A stretch of 64,000 nt of DNA from Algoriphagus algorifonticola (GCF_007655305.1 NZ_VLOG01000065.1:62001-126000); one strand, 5' to 3'; shown: positions 1 to 9,330, numbered from the stretch's first letter. Notes: generated from the sequence alone by a model not told the origin. Numbers and translations are program-made.

Positions 1-175
1 ATTTCCTTACCTACTAAAATTGTGTAAAATTAAAAAAGTACAATTATTACTTTCTCAACAAAGAGGAAGCTTTTTGATTAATAAGTGTAATTTAATGACA
101 TAATTAACTGATTTTCAATTGTTTTTTTGGTATTTTAGCTATTATTTCAAATAAAACACCTAAATCCCATCAACT

Positions 176-697
176 ATGAAAAGGTTAATTTTAATTATGC
201 TGTTTGGCTTGACTTTATCTGCTTGCCAGCAGGAACAAAGGTACACTCAACAATCTCCTGAAATCGATGCCGCAAGGGCATTATTGGCAACTTCTGCCTC
301 GGGAGATTTTGAAGGTCAAAGGGAATATTATGCTGCAGATGCACAGATATTTTATAATGCTACTGAAGATAATCCAACTTCAGTAGATAAAATGATTGAG
401 GAGCAAAAAGCTCAGGCAGATGATTTCTCCAATGTATCCATAACTATAGAAGATAGTGCTATTGAAATGGTCACCACTGATAAAGGCGAAAAATGGGTGA
501 ATTGCTGGGGAGTCTGGAAAGGAACCCATACTGCATCTGGAAAATCTTTCGAAGTTCCATTTCACGAGACATTTCAATTTGTAGATGGAAAAATTGTCAA
601 GGACTTTGGTTATTGGGACAATGCTCCAATTATGATGGCGATGATGGAATACGAAAAATCCATGGCAGCAGCAGCTGACTCTACCATGATGAATTAA
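176..697 (+). CDS. Exported NTF2/SnoaL-like lipoprotein
   Basis: The 173-residue product begins with a short lipoprotein signal peptide (MKRLILIMLFGLTLSAC), with Cys17 as the lipidation site, so it should be anchored in an envelope membrane. The rest resembles a SnoaL/NTF2-like fold: an N-terminal helix (IDAARALLATSASGDFEG), the 'YYAADAQIFYNA' strand typical of these cone-shaped folds, and a C-terminal 'GKIVKDFGYWD' strand. Members bind small ligands or act as isomerases or cyclases, but no catalytic residues can be assigned here. The tail is Met- and Ala-rich. The 175 bases upstream are AT-rich with no recognisable gene. A strong terminator follows directly, so this is probably a single-gene transcript. 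The fold is inferred from sequence pattern; the function is unknown. Confidence 0.75.
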   Translation: MKRLILIMLFGLTLSACQQEQRYTQQSPEIDAARALLATSASGDFEGQREYYAADAQIFYNATEDNPTSVDKMIEEQKAQADDFSNVSITIEDSAIEMVTTDKGEKWVNCWGVWKGTHTASGKSFEVPFHETFQFVDGKIVKDFGYWDNAPIMMAMMEYEKSMAAAADSTMMN

Positions 698-716
698 GAC
701 TTGTCTTATCCCTCCT

Positions 717-750
717 AAAATCCCCATCTCTATGGGGATTTTTTTATTTT
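717..750 (+). terminator. Rho-independent terminator
   Basis: A perfect 11-bp stem (717-727 with 732-742) closes a CTCT loop, and the 3' arm runs into a T-rich stretch. It ends the transcript of the preceding lipoprotein gene. Confidence 0.85.
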
Positions 751-786
751 AGGACCTTACAAACTAATTTTTAAACAATTTCAACT

Positions 787-978
787 ATGGGACTCTTCTG
801 GAACCTAATCCAACAAAGCCAAATTTCTGATCAAAAAGCCAGAGCCTCTACGCTGGAAGCACGCGTGGCCTACCTAGAAAATGAATTGCACAAAACCCAA
901 CAGATCTTAAAAAAAACACTTCAAATCCTTGAGGAGCATACTGGCAAAGATTTGAATGGAGATGGAAAAATTGGATAA
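787..978 (+). CDS. Small coiled-coil protein with DxNxDG tail
   Basis: A 63-residue cytoplasmic-looking protein. Residues 17-50 form an amphipathic helix with heptad spacing of Leu/Ile (ASTLEARVAYLENELHK and onward), suggesting a coiled-coil dimer. The C-terminus 'DLNGDGKIG' resembles an EF-hand or dockerin-type calcium loop (DxNxDGxI), although a single half-site cannot be assumed to bind calcium. It starts 90 bases after the previous stop and ends two bases before the convergent response-regulator stop. The orderly amino-acid pattern argues that it is real, but no family is recognised. Confidence 0.6.
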   Translation: MGLFWNLIQQSQISDQKARASTLEARVAYLENELHKTQQILKKTLQILEEHTGKDLNGDGKIG

Positions 979-980
979 GC

Positions 981-1715
981 TTAGATTTTACGAATACTTC
1001 GCATTAAATCCTCCTTATACATTTTGCTAACAGGAATTACCTTGCGCTTGATCTCCAAGTGTGAATCGGCTACAGCATCAAGCTTTCTGATATTCACTAC
1101 ATAAGAGCGGTGAACTCTCAAAAAATCCTTGTTTTCCATTTTCTGGCAAAATGTATTTAATGGACTGACAATCAAATAATTTTGAGAATTGGTAATGATA
1201 TTACAATAATTTCTTTCGGCCTCGATATAAAGGATCTCATCCAACATTATTTTGATTAATTTCCCATTATTTCGGATAAAAATTCGATCGTCTAAGCTTT
1301 CAATAAAAGAATTGCTTTCAGGTATTTGCCCCCCCTTTCCTTGGATCTTCTCTTCAACTAACTCAATGGTTCTTTGTAAATTAAGCTTATTGAATGGTTT
1401 AGATATAAATGCATCTGGCTTGGTTTCTTTTGCCATTTGGAACGAAGCCTCGTCTGAATTGGCCGTAAGATAGATTAAAGGAATGGAAGCCTTTTCCTGG
1501 ATTTTCTTAGCTGCTTCCACCCCATTTATCCCCCCTTTCAGTTGAATATCCATGAGAATGATATCGGGTCGGTTCTCTAAAGCATGATTAACTGCCTCTT
1601 CTCCTCTGGACTCTATTCCTGTCACTTCATATCCTAACTTGGATAGCTGCAAAGAAATATTTGCAGCGATAATCATATCATCCTCCACAATCAAAATTCT
1701 CGTCTTCTCACTCAT
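981..1715 (-). CDS. LytTR-family response regulator
   Basis: A 244-residue two-component regulator. Residues 1-125 are a receiver domain with the acidic pair 'EDD' (11-13), phospho-acceptor Asp56 (ILMDIQLKGG) and the conserved Lys in 'FISKPFN'. Residues about 145-244 are a LytTR DNA-binding domain (ILYIEAERNYCNII and FLRVHRSYVVNI are its signature strands). Its start overlaps the end of the upstream histidine kinase by four bases (ATGA), so the two are translationally coupled partners. Phosphorylation by that kinase should modulate transcription of unknown targets. Confidence 0.93.
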   Translation of the reverse strand: MSEKTRILIVEDDMIIAANISLQLSKLGYEVTGIESRGEEAVNHALENRPDIILMDIQLKGGINGVEAAKKIQEKASIPLIYLTANSDEASFQMAKETKPDAFISKPFNKLNLQRTIELVEEKIQGKGGQIPESNSFIESLDDRIFIRNNGKLIKIMLDEILYIEAERNYCNIITNSQNYLIVSPLNTFCQKMENKDFLRVHRSYVVNIRKLDAVADSHLEIKRKVIPVSKMYKEDLMRSIRKI

Positions 1716-3655
1716 GCCGCCTTCTTTGTTTTAAATTCGAAAAAAACTTCTGTTCCTTGTTGGGTGCTCAAGGTCATCTTTCCATCCAACTGCTTAGTAA
1801 GGAGCTCCACTAGCTGGGTACCAAATCCAGTTCCCTCTATTGATTTGCTTTTACTCATACCTTTTCCATTATCTGCTACCCTTAGATAAAGATGCTCTTT
1901 ATCCTCTTTAAGGCTAACCATAATTTCCCCTTTACGTCTATCCGGAAAGGCATATTTCAATGAATTGGTGATTAGTTCATTAACGATCAAACCTATTGGA
2001 ATAGCGCGATCCACATCCAACTCCAAAGTATCCATGTTGACTTCCATACTTATTCGATCCGTGGCATCAAAGGAGTCAATGATGTATGAACCCAGATTTA
2101 CGAAATAATTTTTCATCTCAATAGCCGCCAAATTTTCCCCTTGATATAGATTTTGATGGATCATGCCCATACTCTGAACTCTGTTTTGGCTCTCCACCAT
2201 AATATCCTGAAGTTCCGAATTATCGATTTGGGCCGTTTGCAAAGCCAAGAGACTGGAAATCGTCTCCAGATTATTTTTGACACGATGGTGGATTTCTTTC
2301 AGCAGAAACTCCTTTTCTAAATTTTGTCTTTCCAGAAGCTGGCTATATTTTTTTCTTTTGACGAAAACCCGATAAAGAAAAAAGAGGAAGAACACCATCA
2401 ATGCAGTGATCAAAAGGGTGAAAACTTGGATAATTTTCTGACGCTTAAGAGCTTCTTCCTGCAGGGAAATAATACTTTCTTTTTGATTTACATCCATTGC
2501 TGTTTGCAATTGGGCGATTCGCTGATCTGCTTCTGCATTGAACACTGCCTGATTGAGTTCATGATACTTTTTAAAAGCCCTGTATGAATTGGAAATATCC
2601 TGTAAGCCTTCGTATGATTCAGCCAATTCCCTATAAATCAACCCTAAAAAGTAGCGGTCCCCAAAATCCTCAGTAGCTGTCCGGATACTTCGGTTAAGGT
2701 ATATGGTGGCTTCCTCATAAAAGCCTTGTTCTTTTTTCACTTTCCCCAGAGAAAGCAAAGAGCGAACAACCATAAACTCATTCTGTAATAGCTCGGCGTA
2801 TTTAAGTGCCTCCTTCCCGGAATTTTCGGCATTTGAATAATCCTCCAACGCTAAGTATAAATCTGTCAAGGCAATGTAGGTATCGCTGAGGTTATTATAA
2901 AAGCCGTATTTCTTGCCTATTTGGGTGGAGCGTTGAAAATACGGAAGAGCCTCTTGATACCTGCCAAGCATAACCAAATTATTGCCAGTGACATGCAATG
3001 TGAAGTCAAAGTCCAAGTCTTTGATGCCCCTCTGCTCAAAAAGCGCGAGCGACTTCAGGCCATACTCCAACCCTTCTTCTGATTTTCCCTGCTTCCAAAA
3101 CAAATTGCTGATATCTGAATAAGCCATAGCAATGGCTTTGGTATCGCCGTATTTTTCTCCCAATTGAAGCGTTTGACTGGCAAATTCAAAGGCTTTGCCC
3201 AATTCTCCTCTACGCTCATAGACATAGCCTAAATTAGTGAGTAGTAACCAAGTCTCTGATTCAGGTAACTTTTCCAGCGCACTTTTCAAAACTTGCTCTG
3301 CTTGATCAAGTTGCTCCATTCTTAGCAATACAGCTCCCTGAGCTACTTGCATTCGCCCCTCCCAGATTTTGCTTCCATCTTTTTGGGCTTCTTCTAATCC
3401 TTGTTTGATAAAGAAGAGTGATCTTCGAAGGTTTCTCGTGTGCGTATAATAGCCTAAATCCCACAACATTTGAAGCCTTACATCAGACCCCTCAACTTTT
3501 GGGAGTGATTTTTCAATCAATTCAAGATATTCTGGACCAAAGTCATCTGTGTTTTCAAAAACAGCTTGATATTCAATCAATCCCTCATTATTGGAAATTT
3601 GGGCAAAACCCGAAAGTTGGCAAAAAAGTAAAAAGAAGACTAAGATTCTTTTCAT
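1712..3655 (-). CDS. TPR-containing sensor histidine kinase (HisKA_2 type)
   Basis: A 647-residue sensor kinase. Signal peptide (cleavage near GFAQ), then a periplasmic region of tetratricopeptide-like repeats (about 25-385) probably used for protein or peptide sensing, one membrane helix (about 409-430, VFTLLITALMVFFLFFLY), a HisKA_2 phospho-acceptor motif 'EIHHRVKNNLE' with His456/His457, and a C-terminal HATPase domain (N-box LIVNELITNSLKYAF, G-box ADNGKGM). It is the first gene of a two-gene operon with the overlapping LytTR regulator. This periplasmic-TPR architecture is common in Bacteroidota; the stimulus cannot be read from the sequence. Confidence 0.92.
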   Translation of the reverse strand: MKRILVFFLLFCQLSGFAQISNNEGLIEYQAVFENTDDFGPEYLELIEKSLPKVEGSDVRLQMLWDLGYYTHTRNLRRSLFFIKQGLEEAQKDGSKIWEGRMQVAQGAVLLRMEQLDQAEQVLKSALEKLPESETWLLLTNLGYVYERRGELGKAFEFASQTLQLGEKYGDTKAIAMAYSDISNLFWKQGKSEEGLEYGLKSLALFEQRGIKDLDFDFTLHVTGNNLVMLGRYQEALPYFQRSTQIGKKYGFYNNLSDTYIALTDLYLALEDYSNAENSGKEALKYAELLQNEFMVVRSLLSLGKVKKEQGFYEEATIYLNRSIRTATEDFGDRYFLGLIYRELAESYEGLQDISNSYRAFKKYHELNQAVFNAEADQRIAQLQTAMDVNQKESIISLQEEALKRQKIIQVFTLLITALMVFFLFFLYRVFVKRKKYSQLLERQNLEKEFLLKEIHHRVKNNLETISSLLALQTAQIDNSELQDIMVESQNRVQSMGMIHQNLYQGENLAAIEMKNYFVNLGSYIIDSFDATDRISMEVNMDTLELDVDRAIPIGLIVNELITNSLKYAFPDRRKGEIMVSLKEDKEHLYLRVADNGKGMSKSKSIEGTGFGTQLVELLTKQLDGKMTLSTQQGTEVFFEFKTKKAA

Positions 3656-3832
3656 ATTGGAAAATAAACAATTTTTAGTATTTAAAAGTCATTTTTTTGC
3701 ATTTTAAATGCCTCTGATAAAAAACTGCACTAGTTCGGACAGAAAACAACTAGCTCCGTCCTCCTTTACTTTTTGAATTGCAAATTCAATGAGAGATTGA
3801 ATCAAATAATCTTTTAACCTAAAAAAATAAAG

Positions 3833-4591
3833 ATGAAAGCAACACTGAGAAAATTGTTAGGGTTGGTACTGCTAATTGCGATCAGCCCATTTGTAAATGC
3901 TCAAGATGCTCCTTTGGGACCACTAACTTCTGTCACTGAGTTTACTATTAAGCCTGGTCATACCATGCAATTTCGAGAAGGTATCAAAGCATGGAAAGAA
4001 TGCTATTTAAAAGACGGAGGAGAATGGACTTGGCGAATGTGGGAAAGACAGCAAGGAGAAGGCACTGTTTACATTTTGGCCACCAACATGCCAAATTGGG
4101 CTGAAATGGATAAAACTGATGAAAAAGGAAAGGATTGCCGATTACTTGCCCTCAGCCTGATTAATCCTCACGTGGAAACTGCAACCAATCATATTACACG
4201 CTTTATGCCGGAAATAAGTAATTCTAATGCCTTTGGAGCCAACCTTATCAGGGTAAGCTTTTTCAAGCTTAACCAGACCAATGGCTATAAAATGATGGAA
4301 GTGGTTAAAGAAGTTGAAGCGATACGCAAAAGCTCTGGGTTGCCTATTCGTGGGTATTGGTATAATTGGCAAACCGGCGATCCTAGCAGTCCAAACTACC
4401 ATGTGGTAACAGGATATAAAAATTATGCTGAAATGGATGTAATGCAGGATAGCGTTTGGAAATCTGTAGAAGATGCGTCCGGGAAGAAAACAAGAGATGA
4501 GTTACAAGCAAAATTCCGTTCGTCTTTAGAAAGCACTTGGAGCTATATCTACAAAATGGACGAAGAAATTAGTCATCTTGGAAATAATTAA
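3833..4591 (+). CDS. Exported protein with internal duplication, unknown function
   Basis: A 252-residue protein with a cleavable signal peptide (MKATLRKLLGLVLLIAISPF, cleavage after VNAQ). The mature part seems to consist of two related halves of about 100 residues. Each has a beta strand, a helix, a Trp-rich stretch (TWRMWERQQ; RGYWYNWQTG), then a strand ending in the shared motif 'N(W/Y)AEMD'. This pattern resembles ferredoxin-like dimeric alpha-beta barrel repeats, such as NIPSNAP/EthD-like domains, fused in tandem. That is inference from pattern only. The gene is flanked by a divergent sensor kinase and a downstream hairpin, so it is probably monocistronic. No catalytic motif is recognised. 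Confidence 0.7.
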   Translation: MKATLRKLLGLVLLIAISPFVNAQDAPLGPLTSVTEFTIKPGHTMQFREGIKAWKECYLKDGGEWTWRMWERQQGEGTVYILATNMPNWAEMDKTDEKGKDCRLLALSLINPHVETATNHITRFMPEISNSNAFGANLIRVSFFKLNQTNGYKMMEVVKEVEAIRKSSGLPIRGYWYNWQTGDPSSPNYHVVTGYKNYAEMDVMQDSVWKSVEDASGKKTRDELQAKFRSSLESTWSYIYKMDEEISHLGNN

Positions 4592-4931
4592 AAGTAAAGA
4601 CTTCTGCTTTTGACCAATTCAACTGAATGCCGAAGTATTGATGAAAGGTCAATCAGTCAAAATAAGGAGATCCTAGATCTCCTTTACTTGGCTTTCATAA
4701 AACTGGTGAAACCCTGAAAATTTTCTAAGAAAGATTTCAAAAAAATAAGGAATGAAGATCATGGAAATGATGCAAGCAGGAACTGATACAGCTTGATCTG
4801 ATGGAAATAAAACGGTGTCTTTAAACCTGGTATAGCATTTCCAAGACACCGAAACCGCCATGATTTCTTGACTTCATATCGACTGTCCATTTTTTCTAAG
4901 TAAGCATTAAGACTTAAGCATTTTACACATC
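4592..4931. other. Intergenic region with one hairpin
   Basis: This 340-base gap holds a perfect 9-bp inverted repeat (4664-4672 with 4676-4684, loop CTA) that may end the upstream transcript, although the following T-run is weak. A 62-codon minus-strand frame (4673-4861) has no features of a gene. Nothing else is recognised. Confidence 0.5.
4664..4684 (+). terminator. Hairpin, possible weak terminator
   Basis: A perfect 9-bp palindromic stem around the core GATC-CTA-GATC, followed by TTACTTGG rather than a clean T-tract. Termination is possible but not certain. Confidence 0.4.
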
Positions 4932-5564
4932 ATGGCAAAAAACAGCACTCTTGAAGCATTCTCCTTTAAAACTTGGTTTACCTGGTTGGGTGTTGCTTTT
5001 ATGGTTCTATTAGCAGGAAAATTTATCCTAAATGATGCGCTCCCATATTTCGGATTGGAAGAAGGTGTGTTCGGGAGATTTTGGGTGATGAAATGGCCAT
5101 TAATCGGACATATTTCTGGAGGTTTAATTGCCTTAAGCCTTGGTCCTTTCCAGTTTTGGACCGCTTTTAGAAATAGGTATCTCAAAGCTCATCGGATGAT
5201 GGGAATGGCCTATATCTCCGGAATTCTGGTTGGAGTAATTAGCTCAATTGCGCTATCTCTGACCACTGGTATCGCTATTCATTGGACTTGGAGTCTAGCT
5301 CTAATAGGCTTGGCTATAGCTTGGTTTGGTACCACAGGAATGGCTTTTCGGTTTATTCTTTTGCGCAGAATCAGCCTCCATAAAGAATGGATGATCAGAA
5401 GCTATGTGGTGACCTTTGCCTTTGTCCTCTTTCGCTGGCTCACAAGCCAACCATTTTATAATGAGCTTGGCTCATTTATAGAGACCGGCCCCACGGCCAT
5501 TTGGCTTTCTTGGGTAGTTCCGCTCTTTATCTGCGAGATCGTACTTCAGTGGAATAAAAAATAA
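4932..5564 (+). CDS. DUF2306-type integral membrane protein
   Basis: A 210-residue protein with about six predicted membrane helices. Conserved features of the DUF2306 family are visible: 'GHISGGLIALSLGPFQF' in the second helix, 'LKAHRMMGMAYI' in the following loop and helix, and 'SLHKEWMIRSY' before the last helices. The His residues in these motifs are conserved in the family and could bind a cofactor or metal, but no biochemical role is established. The next gene starts 27 bases downstream on the same strand, so co-transcription is likely. Family assignment is from motif recall. Confidence 0.8.
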   Translation: MAKNSTLEAFSFKTWFTWLGVAFMVLLAGKFILNDALPYFGLEEGVFGRFWVMKWPLIGHISGGLIALSLGPFQFWTAFRNRYLKAHRMMGMAYISGILVGVISSIALSLTTGIAIHWTWSLALIGLAIAWFGTTGMAFRFILLRRISLHKEWMIRSYVVTFAFVLFRWLTSQPFYNELGSFIETGPTAIWLSWVVPLFICEIVLQWNKK

Positions 5565-5591
5565 ATTCCCTATCCTATATATCAGGTAATC

Positions 5592-5963
5592 ATGATTAAG
5601 AAAGTCATGCTATATATTCTTTCTCTTGTACTTATACTTATCATAGGGTTTGAGGCTATTGGACCAGAAGACGAAGAAGGGCTGGAATTTGAACCTTGGC
5701 AAGAGTTTGACCTTTCGGCCGGAGAAAGTCCAAGGCTTTGGATGCGAAAACCCAATATCCCGCCACATTTAAATGACACAATATTCAAAAATATTGAAGA
5801 ATGGATTGAAGGATTTCGACAAGTAAAAACTATTCCCTTTTCACAATTATACTGTGACCAGCTCTCAAGAAAGAAACAAGGAGATATTGGAGCTTTATAT
5901 TACTACTCTAATGGAATTGAAAATGCAAACTTCAATTCAGGGGAGTTGATCTATAAAAAATAG
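5592..5963 (+). CDS. Hypothetical membrane-anchored protein
   Basis: A 123-residue product with one N-terminal hydrophobic helix (MLYILSLVLILIIGFEAIG) that could be an uncleaved signal anchor. An acidic stretch (PEDEEGLEFEP) and a soluble domain with 'LWMRKPNIPPH' and 'CDQLSRKKQGDIGALYYYSNG' follow. It starts 27 bases after the DUF2306 gene and may share its transcript. No family is recognised and no catalytic motif is visible. Confidence 0.6.
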   Translation: MIKKVMLYILSLVLILIIGFEAIGPEDEEGLEFEPWQEFDLSAGESPRLWMRKPNIPPHLNDTIFKNIEEWIEGFRQVKTIPFSQLYCDQLSRKKQGDIGALYYYSNGIENANFNSGELIYKK

Positions 5964-6188
5964 ACTCATTCAAACAGCAAGAGTTGAAAAACTGAATTTA
6001 TAGAATCCAACAAGAAGATGGTGGAATTTGTAGCTTCAAATCATTCAGTAGGTTTCGCTAATACTATAGAATGCTTTGAAAATTTTTTGGTTACAGTTTC
6101 ACTGCTTACTCTTGAAAGAAAAGAAACCTTAAATACTAAGAAAATAATCAGCTTATATTGTATCAGGTATACCTATAAAAATTTAATA

Positions 6189-7355
6189 ATGAGAAAATTA
6201 ATCCTAATACTTATTTTTCAATTTGTACTTACCATTGTCTACAGTCAAAACCATCGGGCAAGAGATTTAGGAATCCCCTTGGATGGAAAAACAGGAAAAC
6301 TCAATGCCATCACTGATGTCAAAGGCTTAGAAGTCGGTCATACCACACTGATATCCGGAGAGGGAGAATTGATAGTAGGGGAAGGTCCTGTCCGAACAGG
6401 AGTGACCACTATTTTCCCCAGAGGCAAGCAATACGATCCCGTTTTCGCAGGCTGGTATAGCCTAAACGGAAATGGGGAAATGACAGGAACTACTTGGGTG
6501 GAAGAATCCGGTTTTTTGGAAGGACCCATTGCCATTACCAATACCCACAGTGTAGGTATAGTCAGAGATGCGGTGATAGAATGGGAGTTTAAAAACAATC
6601 ATTTTGATCCATTACCAGGTGAACCAGACGTATTTTGGGCATTGCCTGTAGTAGCCGAAACATACGATGGGGATTTAAATGATATCAATGGTTTTCATGT
6701 TAAAAAAGAACATGTTTTTGCTGCTTTGGAAAATGCAAAATCCGGACCTGTAGCAGAAGGTAACGTTGGCGGTGGCACCGGGATGATCTGTCATCAATTC
6801 AAGGGAGGAATAGGCACCTCCTCGCGTGAAATTATGATCAATAATACCACCTACACTTTAGGCGTGCTTGTGCAGGCCAATTATGGCACTCGTGAATCAC
6901 TGACTATTGCCGGAGTACCTGTAGGCAAAGAAATTTCCGATCGACAGATTCTTTTAGATCCATTGAATCGCCAAGAAGAAAGAGGATCCATCATTGTGAT
7001 CGTGGCTACTGATGCTCCGCTGCTTCCCCATCAATTAAAAAGATTAGCAAGGCGAGTACCTATAGGAATCAGTCGAGTAGGTGGATATGGAGGGAATGGC
7101 TCCGGTGATATTTTCATTGCCTTTTCTACTGCCAATTCTGGGGCTGCCGATCGAGAAAATAATCAACAGGTAGACATGATTCCCAATGATCAAATGTCAG
7201 CCCTTTTTCTGGCAACCGCCCAAGCGACCGAAGAATCAATTCTGAATGCCTTGGTAGCTGCAGAAACCATGGTGGGGAAAAATAATACGACGGTATACGA
7301 ACTACCAGAAGACGAAGTCGTCGAGCTGTTAAAGAAGTACGGTAGAATCAAATGA
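6189..7355 (+). CDS. P1-family (DmpA-like) aminopeptidase, exported
   Basis: A 388-residue member of the N-terminal-nucleophile P1/S58 family, whose members release N-terminal residues from peptides and cut themselves into two subunits. Motifs visible include 'ITDVKGLEVGHTT' at the start of the domain, 'AEGNVGGGTGM', and 'GIGTSSR' (about 207-213), where family members self-cleave before a Ser/Thr. The open frame extends 57 codons further upstream, but the Met at 6189 is followed by a clear signal peptide (MRKLILILIFQFVLTIVYSQ), so that start is preferred. The amidohydrolase starts 10 bases after the stop, implying an operon for secreted peptide or amide breakdown. Confidence 0.88.
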   Translation: MRKLILILIFQFVLTIVYSQNHRARDLGIPLDGKTGKLNAITDVKGLEVGHTTLISGEGELIVGEGPVRTGVTTIFPRGKQYDPVFAGWYSLNGNGEMTGTTWVEESGFLEGPIAITNTHSVGIVRDAVIEWEFKNNHFDPLPGEPDVFWALPVVAETYDGDLNDINGFHVKKEHVFAALENAKSGPVAEGNVGGGTGMICHQFKGGIGTSSREIMINNTTYTLGVLVQANYGTRESLTIAGVPVGKEISDRQILLDPLNRQEERGSIIVIVATDAPLLPHQLKRLARRVPIGISRVGGYGGNGSGDIFIAFSTANSGAADRENNQQVDMIPNDQMSALFLATAQATEESILNALVAAETMVGKNNTTVYELPEDEVVELLKKYGRIK

Positions 7356-7365
7356 TAACCTCAAC

Positions 7366-8280
7366 ATGAAAAAAATTTTAGCAATAGTTGGCTGGGCACT
7401 TTTTCCCATAGTGGTTTCTTTCGGCCAGACCAGAATTATTGATATGCACATTCACTCCTACACGGAGAGTGATTTTGGTGTGCGGGAACCTTCCGCTACA
7501 GATCACTATGGAGTAAAGAGTTCAGCAAATGCTGAGCAACATCGCATAGAGACTTTTGCGGCATTTGAGCGGTTTAATATCGTTAAGGCTGCTGTCAGTG
7601 GTAATCCCGAAAGTGTTCGAATCTGGAAGGAAAAAGATAAAGATAACCGTGTAATCAAGGGTATTTTATCTATTTCCCCAGATGATTACGAAATAGATAT
7701 TGAGCGGTTTGAGCAAATGATCAAAGCAGGTGAAATCGAAATCTTTGGAGAATTGGGTCCCTACTACGGCGGTACCACGCTCAGCGATCCCATTTGGCAA
7801 CCTTATCTCGAGATTTGTGAAAAATATGACATTCCAGTGGCTGTGCATACCGGAGGTGGAGACCCAGGAGGCACCTATTCCTGGTCCCCAAGAGCAAGAC
7901 TGAAACTAGGTGATCCTTATTTGATAGAAGATGTTTTGGTCAAGTATCCCAAACTACGGGTGTATCTGATGCACGCCGGAGGAGAGGATTGGCCGGAACA
8001 TGCCATTCGATTGATGGCCTACTATCCCCAGCTTTATACGGATATTGCTGTTTTACTTTGGGTGGAGCCCAACACTCAACGATATGTCACGGATTTTCTC
8101 AAAAACATCAAGCATGCAGGCTACCTGGATCGAGTGATGTTTGGTTCTGATCAAATGATATGGCCTTACGCAATCGGGAAGTCTATCGATTTTTTGAACA
8201 GTTTGGATTTCCTGACAATTGAGGATAAAGAAGGGATATTTTATGGGAATGCGGCGAGATTTCTGCGATTGGAAGATTAA
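7366..8280 (+). CDS. Exported amidohydrolase (TIM-barrel, amidohydrolase_2 type)
   Basis: A 304-residue metal-dependent hydrolase with a signal peptide (cleavage near VSFGQ). Barrel metal-site motifs are in order: 'DMHIHSYTE' (strand 1 HxH), 'GELGPYYGG', 'PVAVHTGGGDPGG' (strand 5 His), 'YLMHAGGED' (strand 6 His) and 'VMFGSDQMIW' (strand 8 Asp). This is the amidohydrolase_2 pattern, seen in decarboxylases and lactone or amide hydrolases. The substrate is unknown. It probably acts in the periplasm together with the P1 peptidase encoded 10 bases upstream. Confidence 0.88.
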   Translation: MKKILAIVGWALFPIVVSFGQTRIIDMHIHSYTESDFGVREPSATDHYGVKSSANAEQHRIETFAAFERFNIVKAAVSGNPESVRIWKEKDKDNRVIKGILSISPDDYEIDIERFEQMIKAGEIEIFGELGPYYGGTTLSDPIWQPYLEICEKYDIPVAVHTGGGDPGGTYSWSPRARLKLGDPYLIEDVLVKYPKLRVYLMHAGGEDWPEHAIRLMAYYPQLYTDIAVLLWVEPNTQRYVTDFLKNIKHAGYLDRVMFGSDQMIWPYAIGKSIDFLNSLDFLTIEDKEGIFYGNAARFLRLED

Positions 8281-8521
8281 AAAAAAATATCCTAACCCTG
8301 AAGGAAAATAAAATCTACTCATAATGGTTTTGAAATCACTTTTGGAAACACAATCACCATCCTTTCGGCAGGCATGATTCTTTATCTATTAAAATCTCAG
8401 CAGCATTTAACCACGCTGAATTTTCCTCTTGGTTGGAGTTTCAGCACTGAGCCGCCTTTCGGAAAATTTTATCAGTAATTGGAGACATAGGAATAAATCA
8501 ATTTTCTCCTTTTATTTAAAA

Positions 8522-9289
8522 ATGAAGACTCAATCTTTAAAATTTGAGAGTAAAACCTATCTCATCACAGGAGCCACCAGTGGCATGGGAAGAGCCGTAG
8601 CGAAGGCTTTTGCAAATGAGGGAGCCAACCTCATCTTAAGCGGAAGAAATGAAATTGCCGGAAATGAACTTGTCGATGAATTGGGAGATCATGCCATTTT
8701 CCTTTCTGGAGACGTCAGTGATCCCGCCTATAATCAAAAACTAGTAGACTTAGCGGTCACAAAATATGGACAGCTTGATGGCATTTCTGCCAATGCAGGA
8801 AGATTGGGCTTAGGCTCTATCACTGATTTATCACCAATGGAATGGCATAGAACCCTAGACGTGAATCTGACCTCAATTTTTTACCTCCTAAAAGCAGCAC
8901 TTCCTGTATTACAAAAAAGCAGTCAAGCTTCAATTACCATCAATTCTTCAATTGCCGGCTTTAAATCCTTTCCTAATCACCCGGCTTATTGCGCATCCAA
9001 AGCTGGTTTGATAGCACTTGCCAAACAAGCCGCAGTAGATTATGCCCCAAAAGTTCGTGTCAATTGCATCTGTCCCGGGCCGGTGGATACCCCACTGATT
9101 CATGATTCAGCGAAGGCCTTTCCAGATCCTGCAAAAGCTGTAGAAAATGCCGGCAATAATACCCTGATCCAAAGACTGGGAAAGCCTAAAGACATTGCTA
9201 ATTTGGTTCTTTTTCTAGCCTCAAAAGAGGCTTCTTGGATTACCGGAAGCGTTTATACAATTGATGGAGGGATTATGGCAAAAGGTTAA
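8522..9289 (+). CDS. Short-chain dehydrogenase/reductase (SDR)
   Basis: A 255-residue classical SDR oxidoreductase. It shows the Rossmann NAD(P)-binding motif 'TGATSGMGRAVA' near the N-terminus, 'SANAGRLG' (NAG motif), catalytic Ser in 'INSSIAGF', the Tyr156-x3-Lys160 pair (AYCASKAGL), and 'CPGPVDTP' after the active site. The open frame could start at 8429, but the extra 31 residues are basic and unlike an SDR N-terminus, whereas the Met at 8522 lies just before the first beta strand. The substrate is unknown. It is convergent with the Tricorn-type gene and shares a bidirectional terminator with it. Confidence 0.9.
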   Translation: MKTQSLKFESKTYLITGATSGMGRAVAKAFANEGANLILSGRNEIAGNELVDELGDHAIFLSGDVSDPAYNQKLVDLAVTKYGQLDGISANAGRLGLGSITDLSPMEWHRTLDVNLTSIFYLLKAALPVLQKSSQASITINSSIAGFKSFPNHPAYCASKAGLIALAKQAAVDYAPKVRVNCICPGPVDTPLIHDSAKAFPDPAKAVENAGNNTLIQRLGKPKDIANLVLFLASKEASWITGSVYTIDGGIMAKG

Positions 9290-9293
9290 AATC

Positions 9294-9325
9294 AAAGAGG
9301 GCCTGCATAATTGCAAGCCCTCTTT
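9294..9325. terminator. Bidirectional terminator
   Basis: AAAGAGGGC (9294-9302) pairs perfectly with GCCCTCTTT (9317-9325) around a 14-base loop. A/T runs on both sides let it serve the SDR gene (+) and the converging Tricorn-type gene (-). Confidence 0.75.
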
Positions 9326-9330
9326 GTAGG

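Noticed and set aside
4673..4861. 62-codon minus-strand frame
   Set aside because: Lies over a hairpin, has no recognisable domain, and its codon use is unlike neighbouring genes.
6018..6188. 57-codon N-terminal extension of the P1 peptidase
   Set aside because: The Met at 6189 is followed by a normal signal peptide; the extension would bury it.
8429..8521. 31-codon N-terminal extension of the SDR
   Set aside because: Basic, non-conserved sequence before the standard SDR start at 8522.
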